This document shows positions 1-6,149 of a stretch of 27,562 bases of DNA, piece by piece. Location: positions 1 through 27,562 of the forward strand of contig JAZQWZ010000138.1 in the NCBI GenBank assembly GCA_045632625.1, read 5' to 3'. The notes beneath the pieces are model-generated. The model worked only from the letters and a program-made list of their open reading frames with translations. It made no database searches and was not told where the DNA came from. Positions within the stretch are counted from its first letter, which is position 1. Each line of letters starts with the position of its first letter. The position numbers were made by a program, and so were the translations under genes. Source of the DNA: Scatosoma sp045632625. GTDB lineage: Bacteria; Bacillota; Clostridia; Christensenellales; Borkfalkiaceae.

Positions 1-47
1 GTATCCCCAACGGACAAACGTTTAACATTTCCGTTGAAGAAGCGTAA
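1..47 (+). CDS. 3' end of a small protein, paralogue of the 54-aa protein at 682-846 (partial)
   Basis: Only the last 14 complete codons are present. They read IPNGQTFNISVEEA, then TAA at 45-47. The intact small protein at 682-846 ends IPNGQTFKITVEEV, so this is the tail of a close paralogue that begins outside the window. An intrinsic terminator follows at 54-89, which fits a real gene end. Function is unknown. The tail resembles a short beta-hairpin element, but I would not assign a role from it. Confidence 0.55.
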   Translation, partial: IPNGQTFNISVEEA

Positions 48-53
48 ACGTTG

Positions 54-89
54 AAAAAACGGCTTGGACAAAACTCCAAGCCGTTTTTT
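54..89 (+). terminator. Intrinsic terminator, possibly bidirectional
   Basis: A perfect 10-bp stem (ACGGCTTGGA / TCCAAGCCGT, 59-68 and 75-84) is followed by a T run on the plus strand and preceded by an A run. It ends the partial small gene at 1-47 and could also act as a second stop for the minus-strand xre gene. Confidence 0.8.
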
Positions 90-92
90 CTA

Positions 93-120
93 TAAAGAAA
101 ACCCACCCAACGTTCGGGTG
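93..120 (-). terminator. Terminator of the minus-strand xre gene
   Basis: On the minus strand an 8-bp stem ACCCACCC / GGGTGGGT with a 7-nt loop leads into TTTCTTT. It lies about 20 nt beyond the stop codon of the regulator at 142-351. Confidence 0.7.
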
Positions 121-141
121 GGTGATGACTACTGTCAAATA

Positions 142-351
142 TTAATCTTTTAACCCTAACAAATAATCTGCGGAAACGTCAAAAATTTTGCAAAGCAAAA
201 TCACGTATTCGGTGTTTGGTAACGCTTTGTTGTTTTCCCAAAGGGAAATGGTATCCTGTGAAACCATCAGTAAATCACCTAATTTTGCTTGTGATAAATC
301 ATATTCTGCGCGTAATTCCTTAATTCGTTCCCCGATAACGTTATTTTGCAT
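142..351 (-). CDS. Xre-family HTH transcriptional repressor, 69 aa
   Basis: A single-domain Cro/C1-type helix-turn-helix protein of 69 aa. Residues about 8-62 form the five-helix HTH_3 fold: IKELRAEYDLSQAKLGDLL holds the first helices, and SQDTISLWENNKALPN is the recognition helix with the typical SxxxISxWExG-like pattern. The end FDVSADYLLGLKD is the usual C-terminus of this family. It starts at ATG 351 (minus) behind a GGGGG ribosome site. It is transcribed divergently from a promoter carrying three copies of one palindrome (386-458), so it probably represses that promoter and its own. A second, related regulator of the same size is at 8078-8284. Its target sequence is different. Confidence 0.9.
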   Translation of the reverse strand: MQNNVIGERIKELRAEYDLSQAKLGDLLMVSQDTISLWENNKALPNTEYVILLCKIFDVSADYLLGLKD

Positions 352-385
352 AACATTCCCCCAAAACTTATTTTATAATTATTTT

Positions 386-458
386 ACGAGAAATATTCGT
401 ATAATACTTGACATACGAGAAATTCTCGTATATAATATTAAAAACGAGTAATTCTCGT
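386..458. promoter_or_regulatory. Three-operator array for the Xre repressor
   Basis: Three 15-bp palindromic sites share the half-site ACGAGAA: ACGAGAAATATTCGT (386-400), ACGAGAAATTCTCGT (415-429, perfect) and ACGAGTAATTCTCGT (444-458). Their centres lie at 393, 422 and 451, exactly 29 bp apart. The middle site with its flanking T/A fills the whole 17-bp spacer of the forward promoter, the third covers the start of transcription, and the first lies toward xre. Binding by the adjacent Xre protein is inferred from this arrangement. Confidence 0.8.
408..436 (+). promoter_or_regulatory. Consensus sigma-70-type promoter for the small-protein unit
   Basis: TTGACA (408-413), a 17-bp spacer and TATAAT (431-436), both perfect consensus. 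The spacer is entirely the operator palindrome, so a bound repressor should block polymerase directly. The expected start is near 443 and the unit runs to the terminator at 854-883. Confidence 0.85.
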
Positions 459-467
459 AGATGAAGA

Positions 468-666
468 AGGTGGAAAATAAGTAAAAACAAATTAGACGCA
501 ATCAACTTTTGCCGTCTTTTGAATGAATTTAGTGAAGAAGCGGCAAAAGAAACCTTGAATGTGTGTGAACGCGGGGTGTTGTAGTGAATTGACCATAGAG
601 AAATATCTTTATGATGAATATGAAACAAAAGATGAGTATGCGAAAAAATTAAAAGCGAATAAATAA
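468..666 (+). pseudogene. Probable broken small gene (or two overlapping short ORFs)
   Basis: Behind AAGGTGG (467-473) an open frame reads SKNKLDAINFCRLLNEF and onward, to TAG at 582-584, but where a start is expected it has ATA (477), not ATG. A second frame, +1 relative to the first, runs from ATG 559 to TAA 666 and ends with EKYLYDEYETKDEYAKKLKA and NK. Removing 4 nt at 582-585 would join the two into one acidic/basic protein of about 60 aa. The simplest reading is a decayed gene with a lost start and a frameshift. The alternative is that only the 35-aa second frame is translated, but it lacks a clear SD. It sits between the repressed promoter and the intact 54-aa gene. Confidence 0.35.
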
Positions 667-681
667 GTAAAGGAGTTTTTT

Positions 682-846
682 ATGGAAAAACAAAATGAAA
701 AAATGGCGAAAGCGGAAGATTTGTTTGAGAAGTTGGCGAAAGTAATTACGGAAGAGTTTGTTGCTACATACGAACGCAAAGACCTTGCGTTGCTGATGCG
801 TATTCCTAACGGGCAAACGTTCAAAATTACAGTGGAAGAAGTGTAA
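682..846 (+). CDS. Small charged protein of unknown function, 54 aa
   Basis: ATG 682 has an AAAGGAG site with a 7-nt gap, and the frame ends at TAA 844-846, followed by a terminator. It encodes 54 residues with a basic/acidic helical first half (MEKQNEKMAKAEDLFEKLAK...) and a short likely beta-rich tail (RIPNGQTFKITVEEV). The tail matches the fragment at 1-47, so there are at least two tandem paralogues. It is the last gene under the Xre-controlled promoter at 408-436. I do not recognise the family. A cargo or antitoxin-like role in a small repressor-controlled cassette is possible but has no direct support. Confidence 0.65.
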   Translation: MEKQNEKMAKAEDLFEKLAKVITEEFVATYERKDLALLMRIPNGQTFKITVEEV

Positions 847-853
847 TGCGGGA

Positions 854-883
854 AAGGGCTTGAAATTTTTAAGCCCTTTTTTA
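854..883 (+). terminator. Intrinsic terminator of the small-protein unit
   Basis: Stem AAGGGCTT / AAGCCCTT (854-861, 871-878) with a T run from 877. It directly follows the stop of the 54-aa gene. Confidence 0.8.
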
Positions 884-891
884 TCAACTAC

Positions 892-934
892 TTGACAAAA
901 CTTTTTCTATATTATATAATAACAGTATAGAAAA
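892..934 (+). promoter_or_regulatory. Promoter with inverted repeat around the -10 box
   Basis: TTGACA (892-897), 17-bp spacer, TATAAT (915-920). A perfect 9-bp inverted repeat, TTTTCTATA (903-911) and TATAGAAAA (926-934), brackets the -10 box and is a likely operator. It matches neither Xre operator set in this window, so its regulator is probably elsewhere. Confidence 0.75.
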
Positions 935-952
935 CTTTGTAAGGGGGTATTT

Positions 953-1141
953 ATGAAACTTTTTCAAAAACTTTTTAAGCGCAATAAAAAGCAAGAAGAA
1001 AAGCAACAAGAATGTTGGTATAACAATGCACACGAGCAAAAACGCCCGCGTTGGTTGCCTCCTGATGCCGAAGGCGGTGCATTAAGCAGCCCTAATTCTG
1101 TATATTATACGGAAAGTCAAAGGGCGGAAAACGCACAATAA
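953..1141 (+). CDS. Small hydrophilic protein of unknown function, 62 aa
   Basis: ATG 953 lies 6-7 nt after AAGGGGG, downstream of a consensus promoter and upstream of a terminator, so it is a complete single-gene unit. The first 20 residues are strongly basic (MKLFQKLFKRNKKQEEKQQE). The rest is Pro/Asn/Ser-rich with WLPPDAEGGALSSPNS and probably disordered. There is no signal peptide or membrane segment. I do not recognise the family. Its own operator-like inverted repeat suggests it is switched rather than constitutive. Confidence 0.65.
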   Translation: MKLFQKLFKRNKKQEEKQQECWYNNAHEQKRPRWLPPDAEGGALSSPNSVYYTESQRAENAQ

Positions 1142-1153
1142 CAACAAAAAACG

Positions 1154-1186
1154 GCTCGCCTCGCATGGGCGAGCTATATTTTTTTT
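1154..1186 (+). terminator. Intrinsic terminator after the 62-aa gene
   Basis: Stem GCTCGCC / GGCGAGC (1154-1160, 1168-1174) followed by TATATTTTTTTT. Confidence 0.8.
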
Positions 1187-1236
1187 GGCAAACAAGCGTA
1201 AATTGTGTAAATTTGATGAAAAATCCGCTAAAAACA

Positions 1237-1265
1237 TTGTCAAACGCGCGCGTATATGATAAAAT
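1237..1265 (+). promoter_or_regulatory. Promoter of the LRR-protein gene
   Basis: TTGTCA (1237-1242), 17-bp spacer, TAAAAT (1260-1265). The start of transcription is expected near 1272. That would make an ATG at 1272 leaderless and supports the ATG at 1287 as the real start. Confidence 0.7.
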
Positions 1266-1286
1266 AGAAGTATGGAGAGTAAAACT

Positions 1287-2375
1287 ATGAAACAAAAAGT
1301 CAAATTGATTATCATTTTGGTGGTGGAATTTATTGCGATTGCCGCCATTTTGCTTATGATTTTCTTTGCAGGCAAAAAATCCTATACCGTTACGTTTGAT
1401 TTAAACGGCGGTACGCTGCTCAGCGGAGATTTGGAACAGCGCGTTACGCAAGGGCAAAGCGCAACGCCGCCTACCACAGCCAAGGACGGCTGCTATTTCT
1501 TGAAATGGAGTACGTCGTACAACCGTGTTACGCGCGATTTGACAATCGTAGCTATTTGGGAATATGAAACGAGCTATGGTATCGAATACAGCTTTATGGA
1601 AGAAAACGGGGACAGTAATTTTTGTACGATTAGCGGTTCTTTTAAGGATTTAACAGGCGATATTTATATCGGTGCCTACCATGACGAAAAGAAAGTGCTT
1701 GGTATCGAGGACGGTGCGTTTGAAAACCGCAGTGCTATTACCAGTATTTATTTGCTTGACGGTATTTTATCTATCGGCGACAATGCGTTTGCGGGCTGTA
1801 CTTCGTTGGAAAAAATCGAGCTTCCGTCTACGCTTGTTAAGCTCGGTGCGAATGCGTTTGCAGGCTGTACGAATTTGAAAGAAATTTCGTTGGAAGGCGA
1901 TTTGCAATTTATCGGCACAAATGCGTTTGCCGGTTGCGAAAGCTTGGAAAAGATTACTTTTGGCGAAGACTTAAAGCAGGTGGGAGATTATGCGTTCAAT
2001 GGTTGTAAAGCCTTGAAGAGTGTGGAATTTTTCGATGAACTTGAAAGCGTTGGCGTGTCTGCGTTTGGCGGTTGCGAAGCGTTGGAAAGCGTAGTGTTTG
2101 GCGAAGGCTTGCACGCGATCAACGCAGGCGCGTTTGCAGGGTGTAAAGCGCTTACGGAAATCGTATTGCCTTTGGAGCTTACGGTGGTTGGCAGCGGTGC
2201 GTTTGATGCGCCTGCCTTAAAAGTATATGCTTGTGTAGCGGAAACAGATAAACCGCTTGGTTGGGCGGCGGATGCGTTTGCGGACGGTACTGTTTTTGAA
2301 TGGGGATATCAACCGCCCGAAGAAGAAACGGACGGTGAAAATACGGACGAAAACGGAGAAGACGAAGAAAAATAA
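1287..2375 (+). CDS. Membrane-anchored InlB B-repeat / BspA-type LRR surface protein, 362 aa
   Basis: The N-terminus (about residues 5-28) is one hydrophobic anchor without a lipobox or obvious cleavage site. Residues 32-91 form one InlB-type B-repeat (YTVTFDLNGG ... FLKWST ... LTIVAIW). From about 125 to 300 follow at least six BspA/Treponema-type leucine-rich repeats with the core NAFAGCxxLexIxLpxxL. The tail is acidic (DGENTDENGEDEEK). The product should be displayed outside the membrane, where such repeats mediate protein or host-surface contacts. I chose ATG 1287 because GGAGAG (1274-1279) is well spaced before it and the promoter puts the transcript start near 1272; an in-frame ATG at 1272 would add five residues. 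It may be co-transcribed with the membrane protein 15 nt downstream. Confidence 0.8.
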   Translation: MKQKVKLIIILVVEFIAIAAILLMIFFAGKKSYTVTFDLNGGTLLSGDLEQRVTQGQSATPPTTAKDGCYFLKWSTSYNRVTRDLTIVAIWEYETSYGIEYSFMEENGDSNFCTISGSFKDLTGDIYIGAYHDEKKVLGIEDGAFENRSAITSIYLLDGILSIGDNAFAGCTSLEKIELPSTLVKLGANAFAGCTNLKEISLEGDLQFIGTNAFAGCESLEKITFGEDLKQVGDYAFNGCKALKSVEFFDELESVGVSAFGGCEALESVVFGEGLHAINAGAFAGCKALTEIVLPLELTVVGSGAFDAPALKVYACVAETDKPLGWAADAFADGTVFEWGYQPPEEETDGENTDENGEDEEK

Positions 2376-2390
2376 AGGGGGGCAACGCTT

Positions 2391-3236
2391 ATGAATATGA
2401 TACTAATGGTAGGTATCGTGCTCTTCATTTACTTTTTTTCGTTGGCACTTATCTGTCTATATCGCGACCAACTGAATATAAAGGCGTTTAACTGTATTTT
2501 CGTGATTACCGACGTCATCTTTTTCTTTTGCTGGAATTTGTCCTACTTTCAAAAAGGTTGGCTTGAAAAGGGATTTATGACGCTCGATAATATCAGCCCC
2601 ATGATTTTTACGATGGTTGGACTGTTGTATTTTATGAGCGACGGCGTAAAGGAATACTGTTTGTCGGCGATTGCCTTTTTAAGCGCCGGTATGTTTTGCG
2701 CGATGATGATCAGTCCTGAACAAGCGTATTTGGTAAGCTTTACCCAAGAAGCGACGTTTATGTACACGAGTGAAGCCTTTTGCCATATGCACGCTTCGCT
2801 GTTCGGGTTGTATCTGGTAGTAACACGGCAAATCAAAGTAGATTTCGAACATTTGATAAAAGCGGTTATTTTTATGTATTCCATAATCAGCTTTGGGGTA
2901 TTCTTAAATTACGTATTCCACAAAAGCTTTTTCGGTATGGATCCATACGGCAATTACGGTATTTACTTTATCGATATTTTCGGCAGTTTCGGCGCAACGC
3001 TTGCTGCGTACTATTTAGGCGTTTTGGTGGTGTTGATACTCGGTTGGCAAGTAGGGCGGATGTTCGTGAAATTGACGTCGCATAAGCATCAGGAAATCAA
3101 GGCAGGGGAGCTGTTAAACCCCAACGAAGATAAAGACGATTTGTCTATGGACAATGAAGAAATGTTTGCAGGGAAAACGCCGGAAATTGTGGCGATGGAT
3201 ACGGAAATTGCTCCGTCTAAGGATTTGCAAGCGTAA
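2391..3236 (+). CDS. Polytopic membrane protein, possibly YwaF/TP0381-like, 281 aa
   Basis: ATG 2391 has a strong AAAGGGGGG site. About seven hydrophobic segments occupy residues 2-235 (MILMVGIVLFIYFFSLALIC is the first), followed by a cytoplasmic acidic tail of about 50 residues. The layout, with a region containing NYVFHKSFFGMDPYGNYG before the last helices, recalls the TIGR02206 (YwaF/TP0381) family of integral membrane proteins with no known function. That resemblance is weak and from memory. It lies between the LRR protein and an aminotransferase on the same strand with short gaps, which suggests one transcript. Confidence 0.6.
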   Translation: MNMILMVGIVLFIYFFSLALICLYRDQLNIKAFNCIFVITDVIFFFCWNLSYFQKGWLEKGFMTLDNISPMIFTMVGLLYFMSDGVKEYCLSAIAFLSAGMFCAMMISPEQAYLVSFTQEATFMYTSEAFCHMHASLFGLYLVVTRQIKVDFEHLIKAVIFMYSIISFGVFLNYVFHKSFFGMDPYGNYGIYFIDIFGSFGATLAAYYLGVLVVLILGWQVGRMFVKLTSHKHQEIKAGELLNPNEDKDDLSMDNEEMFAGKTPEIVAMDTEIAPSKDLQA

Positions 3237-3246
3237 AGGAGAAAGT

Positions 3247-4443
3247 ATGTTAAACGAAACCATGTATGCGCTTGGCAGTAAGCGTTCCACCATTCGTGAA
3301 ATTTTTGAATATGCCAAAACGCGCTCGGCGGAAATCGGTAGGGAAAACGTGTTTGATTTTTCTATCGGCAATCCATCCGTGCCCGCGCCTGCTATTGTCA
3401 ATCAAACGATTACGCAGTTGGTAAACGAAATGCCGTCGGTGGAATTACACGGCTATACCTCCGCGCAGGGCGATAAGAGTGTGCGTGATACCATTGCGGA
3501 AAATTATACCCGCCGTTTCGGCGTATCGATTAGCGGTGACGATTTGTATATGACCTGCGGCGCGGCAGCAAGCTTGACCATTACCTTAAAAGCGCTGACC
3601 TGCGAAAAGGACGAATTTATCGTGTTTGCGCCCTTCTTCCCTGAATATAAAGTATTTATCGAAAACGCAGGCGCAAAAATCGTTGTTTTGCCATCGAATA
3701 GCCAAACCATGCTTCCCGATTTTGATGCGCTTAAAAAGGCTATCAATCCCCACACCAAGGGCGTTTTAATCAATTCGCCCAACAATCCCTCGGGGGTAGT
3801 GTACGGGAAGCAAACGATGCAAACGCTAGCGGATATTTTAAGGGAAAAATCGGCGGAGCAGGGCGCACCTATCTATTTAATTTCCGACGAACCTTACCGT
3901 GAGCTTATCTATGATAAACAAGTGCAGGTGCCTTGTCCCATGCAGTTTTACGACGATACCGTGGTGTGCTATTCCTATTCCAAATCGCTTTCTCTTCCCG
4001 GGGAACGCGTGGGATATATTGCAGTCAACCCCAAAGCGAGCGATAGCAAGCGTTTATATGCGGCTGTATGCGGCGCGGGGCGTGCGCTCGGGTTTGTATG
4101 CGCGCCGGCGCTTTTTCAACGCGTAGCGGCGAAATGCGACGGTTTAACGGCGGATTTGCAGGTATACAAAACCAACCGCGATTTACTCTATAATGCTTTA
4201 ACGGAATACGGTTTTACTTGCGTGCATCCTGACGGTGCGTTCTACTTGTTTATGAAGGCGGCGGAAGAGGATGCAAAGGCGTTTTGCGAGCGTGCGAAAA
4301 AGTATGAATTGTTGCTGGTAAACGGCGAAGATTTCGGCTGCAAGGGCTGGGTACGCATTGCCTATTGTGTACAAACGGAGCAAATTGAACGCGCATTGCC
4401 GCTGTTTAAAAAGCTTGTCCAAGAGTATGGGTTGTGCAAGTAA
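3247..4443 (+). CDS. PLP-dependent class I/II aminotransferase, 398 aa
   Basis: A fold-type I aminotransferase of the AspB/AspC-like group. Visible family motifs are SPNNPSG (about 177-183), SDEPY (213-217, Asp for the pyridine nitrogen), and SYSKSLSLPGERVGY with K246 as the PLP lysine. Length is normal for the family. An upstream extension of the frame exists, but ATG 3247 follows AAAGGAG at 3236-3242 and gives the canonical N-terminus. The stop of the preceding membrane-protein gene touches this SD, so the two are probably translated from one message. The amino-acid substrate cannot be read from sequence alone; aspartate/aromatic or alanine-type transamination are all possible. Confidence 0.85.
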   Translation: MLNETMYALGSKRSTIREIFEYAKTRSAEIGRENVFDFSIGNPSVPAPAIVNQTITQLVNEMPSVELHGYTSAQGDKSVRDTIAENYTRRFGVSISGDDLYMTCGAAASLTITLKALTCEKDEFIVFAPFFPEYKVFIENAGAKIVVLPSNSQTMLPDFDALKKAINPHTKGVLINSPNNPSGVVYGKQTMQTLADILREKSAEQGAPIYLISDEPYRELIYDKQVQVPCPMQFYDDTVVCYSYSKSLSLPGERVGYIAVNPKASDSKRLYAAVCGAGRALGFVCAPALFQRVAAKCDGLTADLQVYKTNRDLLYNALTEYGFTCVHPDGAFYLFMKAAEEDAKAFCERAKKYELLLVNGEDFGCKGWVRIAYCVQTEQIERALPLFKKLVQEYGLCK

Positions 4444-4494
4444 AAAATATTTTTTGAAAAAATAAAAAAAATTACAAAAATCTTTCAAAAAAGA

Positions 4495-4523
4495 TTGACA
4501 AGCCCCTTAAAGTGTGGTAAACT
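4495..4523 (+). promoter_or_regulatory. Promoter of the rpmG-secE-nusG-rplKA unit
   Basis: TTGACA (4495-4500), 17-bp spacer, TAAACT (4518-4523). The upstream 50 nt are A/T tracts that could act as an UP element, as expected for a ribosomal-protein promoter. Confidence 0.8.
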
Positions 4524-4527
4524 TATT

Positions 4528-4557
4528 TTACGCACCGCTAAGGGGTGTAATTTTTTT
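4528..4557 (+). promoter_or_regulatory. Attenuator-like hairpin in the rpmG leader
   Basis: TTA-CACC pairs with GGTG-TAA (4528-4536 with a 2-nt bulge, 4544-4550), followed at once by seven T. It lies between the transcript start and the rpmG SD, and looks like a weak intrinsic terminator that could reduce read-through. Confidence 0.4.
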
Positions 4558-4573
4558 GTATGGAGTTTTGATT

Positions 4574-4738
4574 ATGGCAACCAAAACGGCAAGAGCCAAA
4601 ATTACGTTTGAATGCACGGAATGCAAGCACAGAAACTATGACAGTATTAAGAACAAGAAGAATGATCCCGACAGACTTGTTATGAGCAAATACTGCCCGT
4701 TCTGCAAAAAGCACACGGAACACAAAGAATCTAAATAA
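4574..4738 (+). CDS. rpmG: 50S ribosomal protein L33
   Basis: A 54-residue L33 of the zinc-binding (C+) type: CTECKHRNY and CPFCKKH provide the four cysteines of the zinc ribbon. ATG 4574 follows GGAG (4562-4565) with an 8-nt gap; the longer frame has no ribosome site and would not match the family N-terminus (MATKTARAKITFECTECK). First gene of the rpmG-secE-nusG-rplK-rplA order that is standard in Firmicutes. No tRNA-Trp is seen between rpmG and secE. Confidence 0.95.
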   Translation: MATKTARAKITFECTECKHRNYDSIKNKKNDPDRLVMSKYCPFCKKHTEHKESK

Positions 4739-4755
4739 TCCAAAAAGACGCGCAA

Positions 4756-4778
4756 GTGTATTTCCTTATTATATACAC
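4756..4778 (+). repeat. Hairpin between rpmG and secE
   Basis: GTGTAT (4756-4761) and ATACAC (4773-4778), with flanking GCGC on each side that can extend the stem. There is no T run, so it is more likely an RNA-processing or stability element than a terminator. Confidence 0.4.
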
Positions 4779-4801
4779 GTGTGCGCGCATTGAGGTACAC
4801 A

Positions 4802-5023
4802 ATGGCAAACGCAGCAAAAACAAAGAATAAAAAACCCAGCTTGTTTCGTAGAATAGGCGCAAAGTTTAAGGAAACGTTCTCCGAACTTAAAAGAGTATCG
4901 TGGCCTAAATTTACGACGGTTTTGAAAACGACGGGCATCGTGCTCGTAATCGTTTGCGCATTCCTTGCAGTTGTTACGGGCATTGATGCATTGCTCGGTT
5001 GGCTGCTTGGTTTGATCTCGTAA
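4802..5023 (+). CDS. secE: Preprotein translocase subunit SecE
   Basis: A 73-aa single-spanning SecE, the small essential subunit of the SecYEG channel. The conserved cytoplasmic helix ELKRVSWPKF (about 29-38) precedes the one membrane segment (about 44-65, TTGIVLVIVCAFLAVVTGID). The start is ATG 4802, 5 nt after GAGGT; an upstream in-frame ATG at 4781 lacks a site. nusG follows 14 nt later. Confidence 0.93.
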   Translation: MANAAKTKNKKPSLFRRIGAKFKETFSELKRVSWPKFTTVLKTTGIVLVIVCAFLAVVTGIDALLGWLLGLIS

Positions 5024-5037
5024 TCGGAGGAGTAAAT

Positions 5038-5598
5038 ATGCCGATGAACGAACAACCCAAGTGGTACATTCTTCATACCTATTCGGGCTATGAAGCAATG
5101 GTAAAAGACAGCTTGGAAAAATTGATTGAAAACAATAATTTGGGTGATTACATCGTGGATTTGAAAATCCCGATGGAACAAGTCATCGAAGAAAAGAACG
5201 GCAAGAAAAAGGTTGTCGAAAGAAAACTTTTGCCTTGCTATGTATTTATCAAGATGATTTATACCAACCAAATTTGGTATTACGTTACGAGTACTCGTGG
5301 CGTAACGGGTTTCTGTGGCCCTCAAGGCCGTCCTATTCCCATGAAGGAAGAAGAAATCCGCAAAATGCGCTTGGAAGAACCCGTACACACGGAAGAATTC
5401 TCCGTGGGCGATACGGTAGAAGTAGAAGACGGTCCTTTGAAAGGTTTCCTTGGTTCTATCAAGGAAATTGATAACGTTGCGCAAAAGGCGAGAATTATCA
5501 CCACGATGTTCGGCAGAAGCACGGAAGTGGACGTAGAATATTCGCAAATTCGCAAAGTGGATGCGGTTTTACCCGAAACGAGCGCAGACGAGGAATAA
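5038..5598 (+). CDS. nusG: Transcription termination/antitermination factor NusG
   Basis: A 186-aa NusG. The N-terminal NGN domain opens with KWYILHTYSGYEAMVKDSL and contains the RNA-polymerase-binding surface. The C-terminal KOW domain is EFSVGDTVEVEDGPLKGF through the end. I chose ATG 5038, 7 nt after CGGAGG; ATG 5044 is also possible, and the longer upstream frame overlaps secE without a site. It sits in its usual place between secE and rplK. Confidence 0.95.
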   Translation: MPMNEQPKWYILHTYSGYEAMVKDSLEKLIENNNLGDYIVDLKIPMEQVIEEKNGKKKVVERKLLPCYVFIKMIYTNQIWYYVTSTRGVTGFCGPQGRPIPMKEEEIRKMRLEEPVHTEEFSVGDTVEVEDGPLKGFLGSIKEIDNVAQKARIITTMFGRSTEVDVEYSQIRKVDAVLPETSADEE

Positions 5599-5645
5599 GT
5601 CCTCCCATTCGTCGCGTGGAAAAGCGGCGCTAAACAAGGTAATAA

Positions 5646-5689
5646 GTGGGAGAAGCGTCAAATCTTTCAAGGCGCTTTGTTAAAACCAC
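5646..5689 (+). promoter_or_regulatory. Candidate L1-binding autogenous operator in the rplK leader
   Basis: GTGG (5646-5649) pairs with CCAC (5686-5689), and AAGCG with CGCTT (5653-5657, 5673-5677). They are separated by an asymmetric internal loop starting GAG. A GTGGGAG ... CCAC element just upstream of rplK is what I expect for feedback control of the L11-L1 genes by L1 protein. This rests on resemblance, not on an alignment. Confidence 0.5.
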
Positions 5690-5706
5690 AATAGGAGAAA
5701 ATATTT

Positions 5707-6132
5707 ATGGCTAAGAAAATTACAGCAGTCGTAAAATTGCAACTTCCTGCAGGTAAAGCTACCCCGGCCCCTCCCGTAGGTTCTACGCTTGGTCCGTTCG
5801 GTATCAACCTTCCCGGCTTTACCAAGGAATTCAACGCAAAAACGGCAGACAAACCCGGTCTCATTATCCCCGTAGTTGTAACGATTTATCAAGATCGTTC
5901 CTTTACGTTCGTATTGAAGACGCCCCCCGCTCCCGTTCTTATCAAGAAAGCACTTGGTCTTGAAACGGCAAGCGCAAAGCCCAACAGCGTAAAAGTTGGT
6001 AAGCTTACGAAAGCGCAAGTAGAAGAAATCGCAAAGACGAAAATGCCCGATCTCAACTGCACGTCGCTTGAAAGCGCAATGAGCATGGTTGCAGGTACCG
6101 CTCGTAGTATGGGCGTAACCGTCGAAGACTAA
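5707..6132 (+). CDS. rplK: 50S ribosomal protein L11
   Basis: 141 aa, the normal L11 length. The N-terminal domain has the family signature around APPVGSTLGPFGINLPGFTK, whose proline-rich segment contacts factors at the GTPase centre. The C-terminal domain, from about residue 75, binds the 23S rRNA thiostrepton region (KIAxTKMPDLN-like segment AKTKMPDLNCTSLESAMSMV). It starts at ATG 5707 after AGGAG; rplA follows 17 nt later. Confidence 0.96.
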   Translation: MAKKITAVVKLQLPAGKATPAPPVGSTLGPFGINLPGFTKEFNAKTADKPGLIIPVVVTIYQDRSFTFVLKTPPAPVLIKKALGLETASAKPNSVKVGKLTKAQVEEIAKTKMPDLNCTSLESAMSMVAGTARSMGVTVED

Positions 6133-6149
6133 TAAGGAGGCGGTAGAAA

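Noticed and set aside
188..451. An 87-codon plus-strand frame opposite the first xre gene
   Set aside because: It is antisense to the HTH gene and reads through the operator array; the HTH motifs on the minus strand are clear.
4443..4456. AAAAAATATTTTTT palindrome after the aminotransferase as a terminator
   Set aside because: Only A/T pairs and no loop; it may be an UP-like tract for the rpmG promoter instead.
4739..4801. A tRNA-Trp between rpmG and secE, as in many bacteria
   Set aside because: No cloverleaf or CCA-end sequence; only a GTGTAT/ATACAC hairpin is present.
4636..5547. A 303-codon open frame on the minus strand
   Set aside because: It lies entirely opposite rpmG, secE and nusG, which have unmistakable family motifs. 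The reverse frame has no SD and a composition of an antisense shadow.
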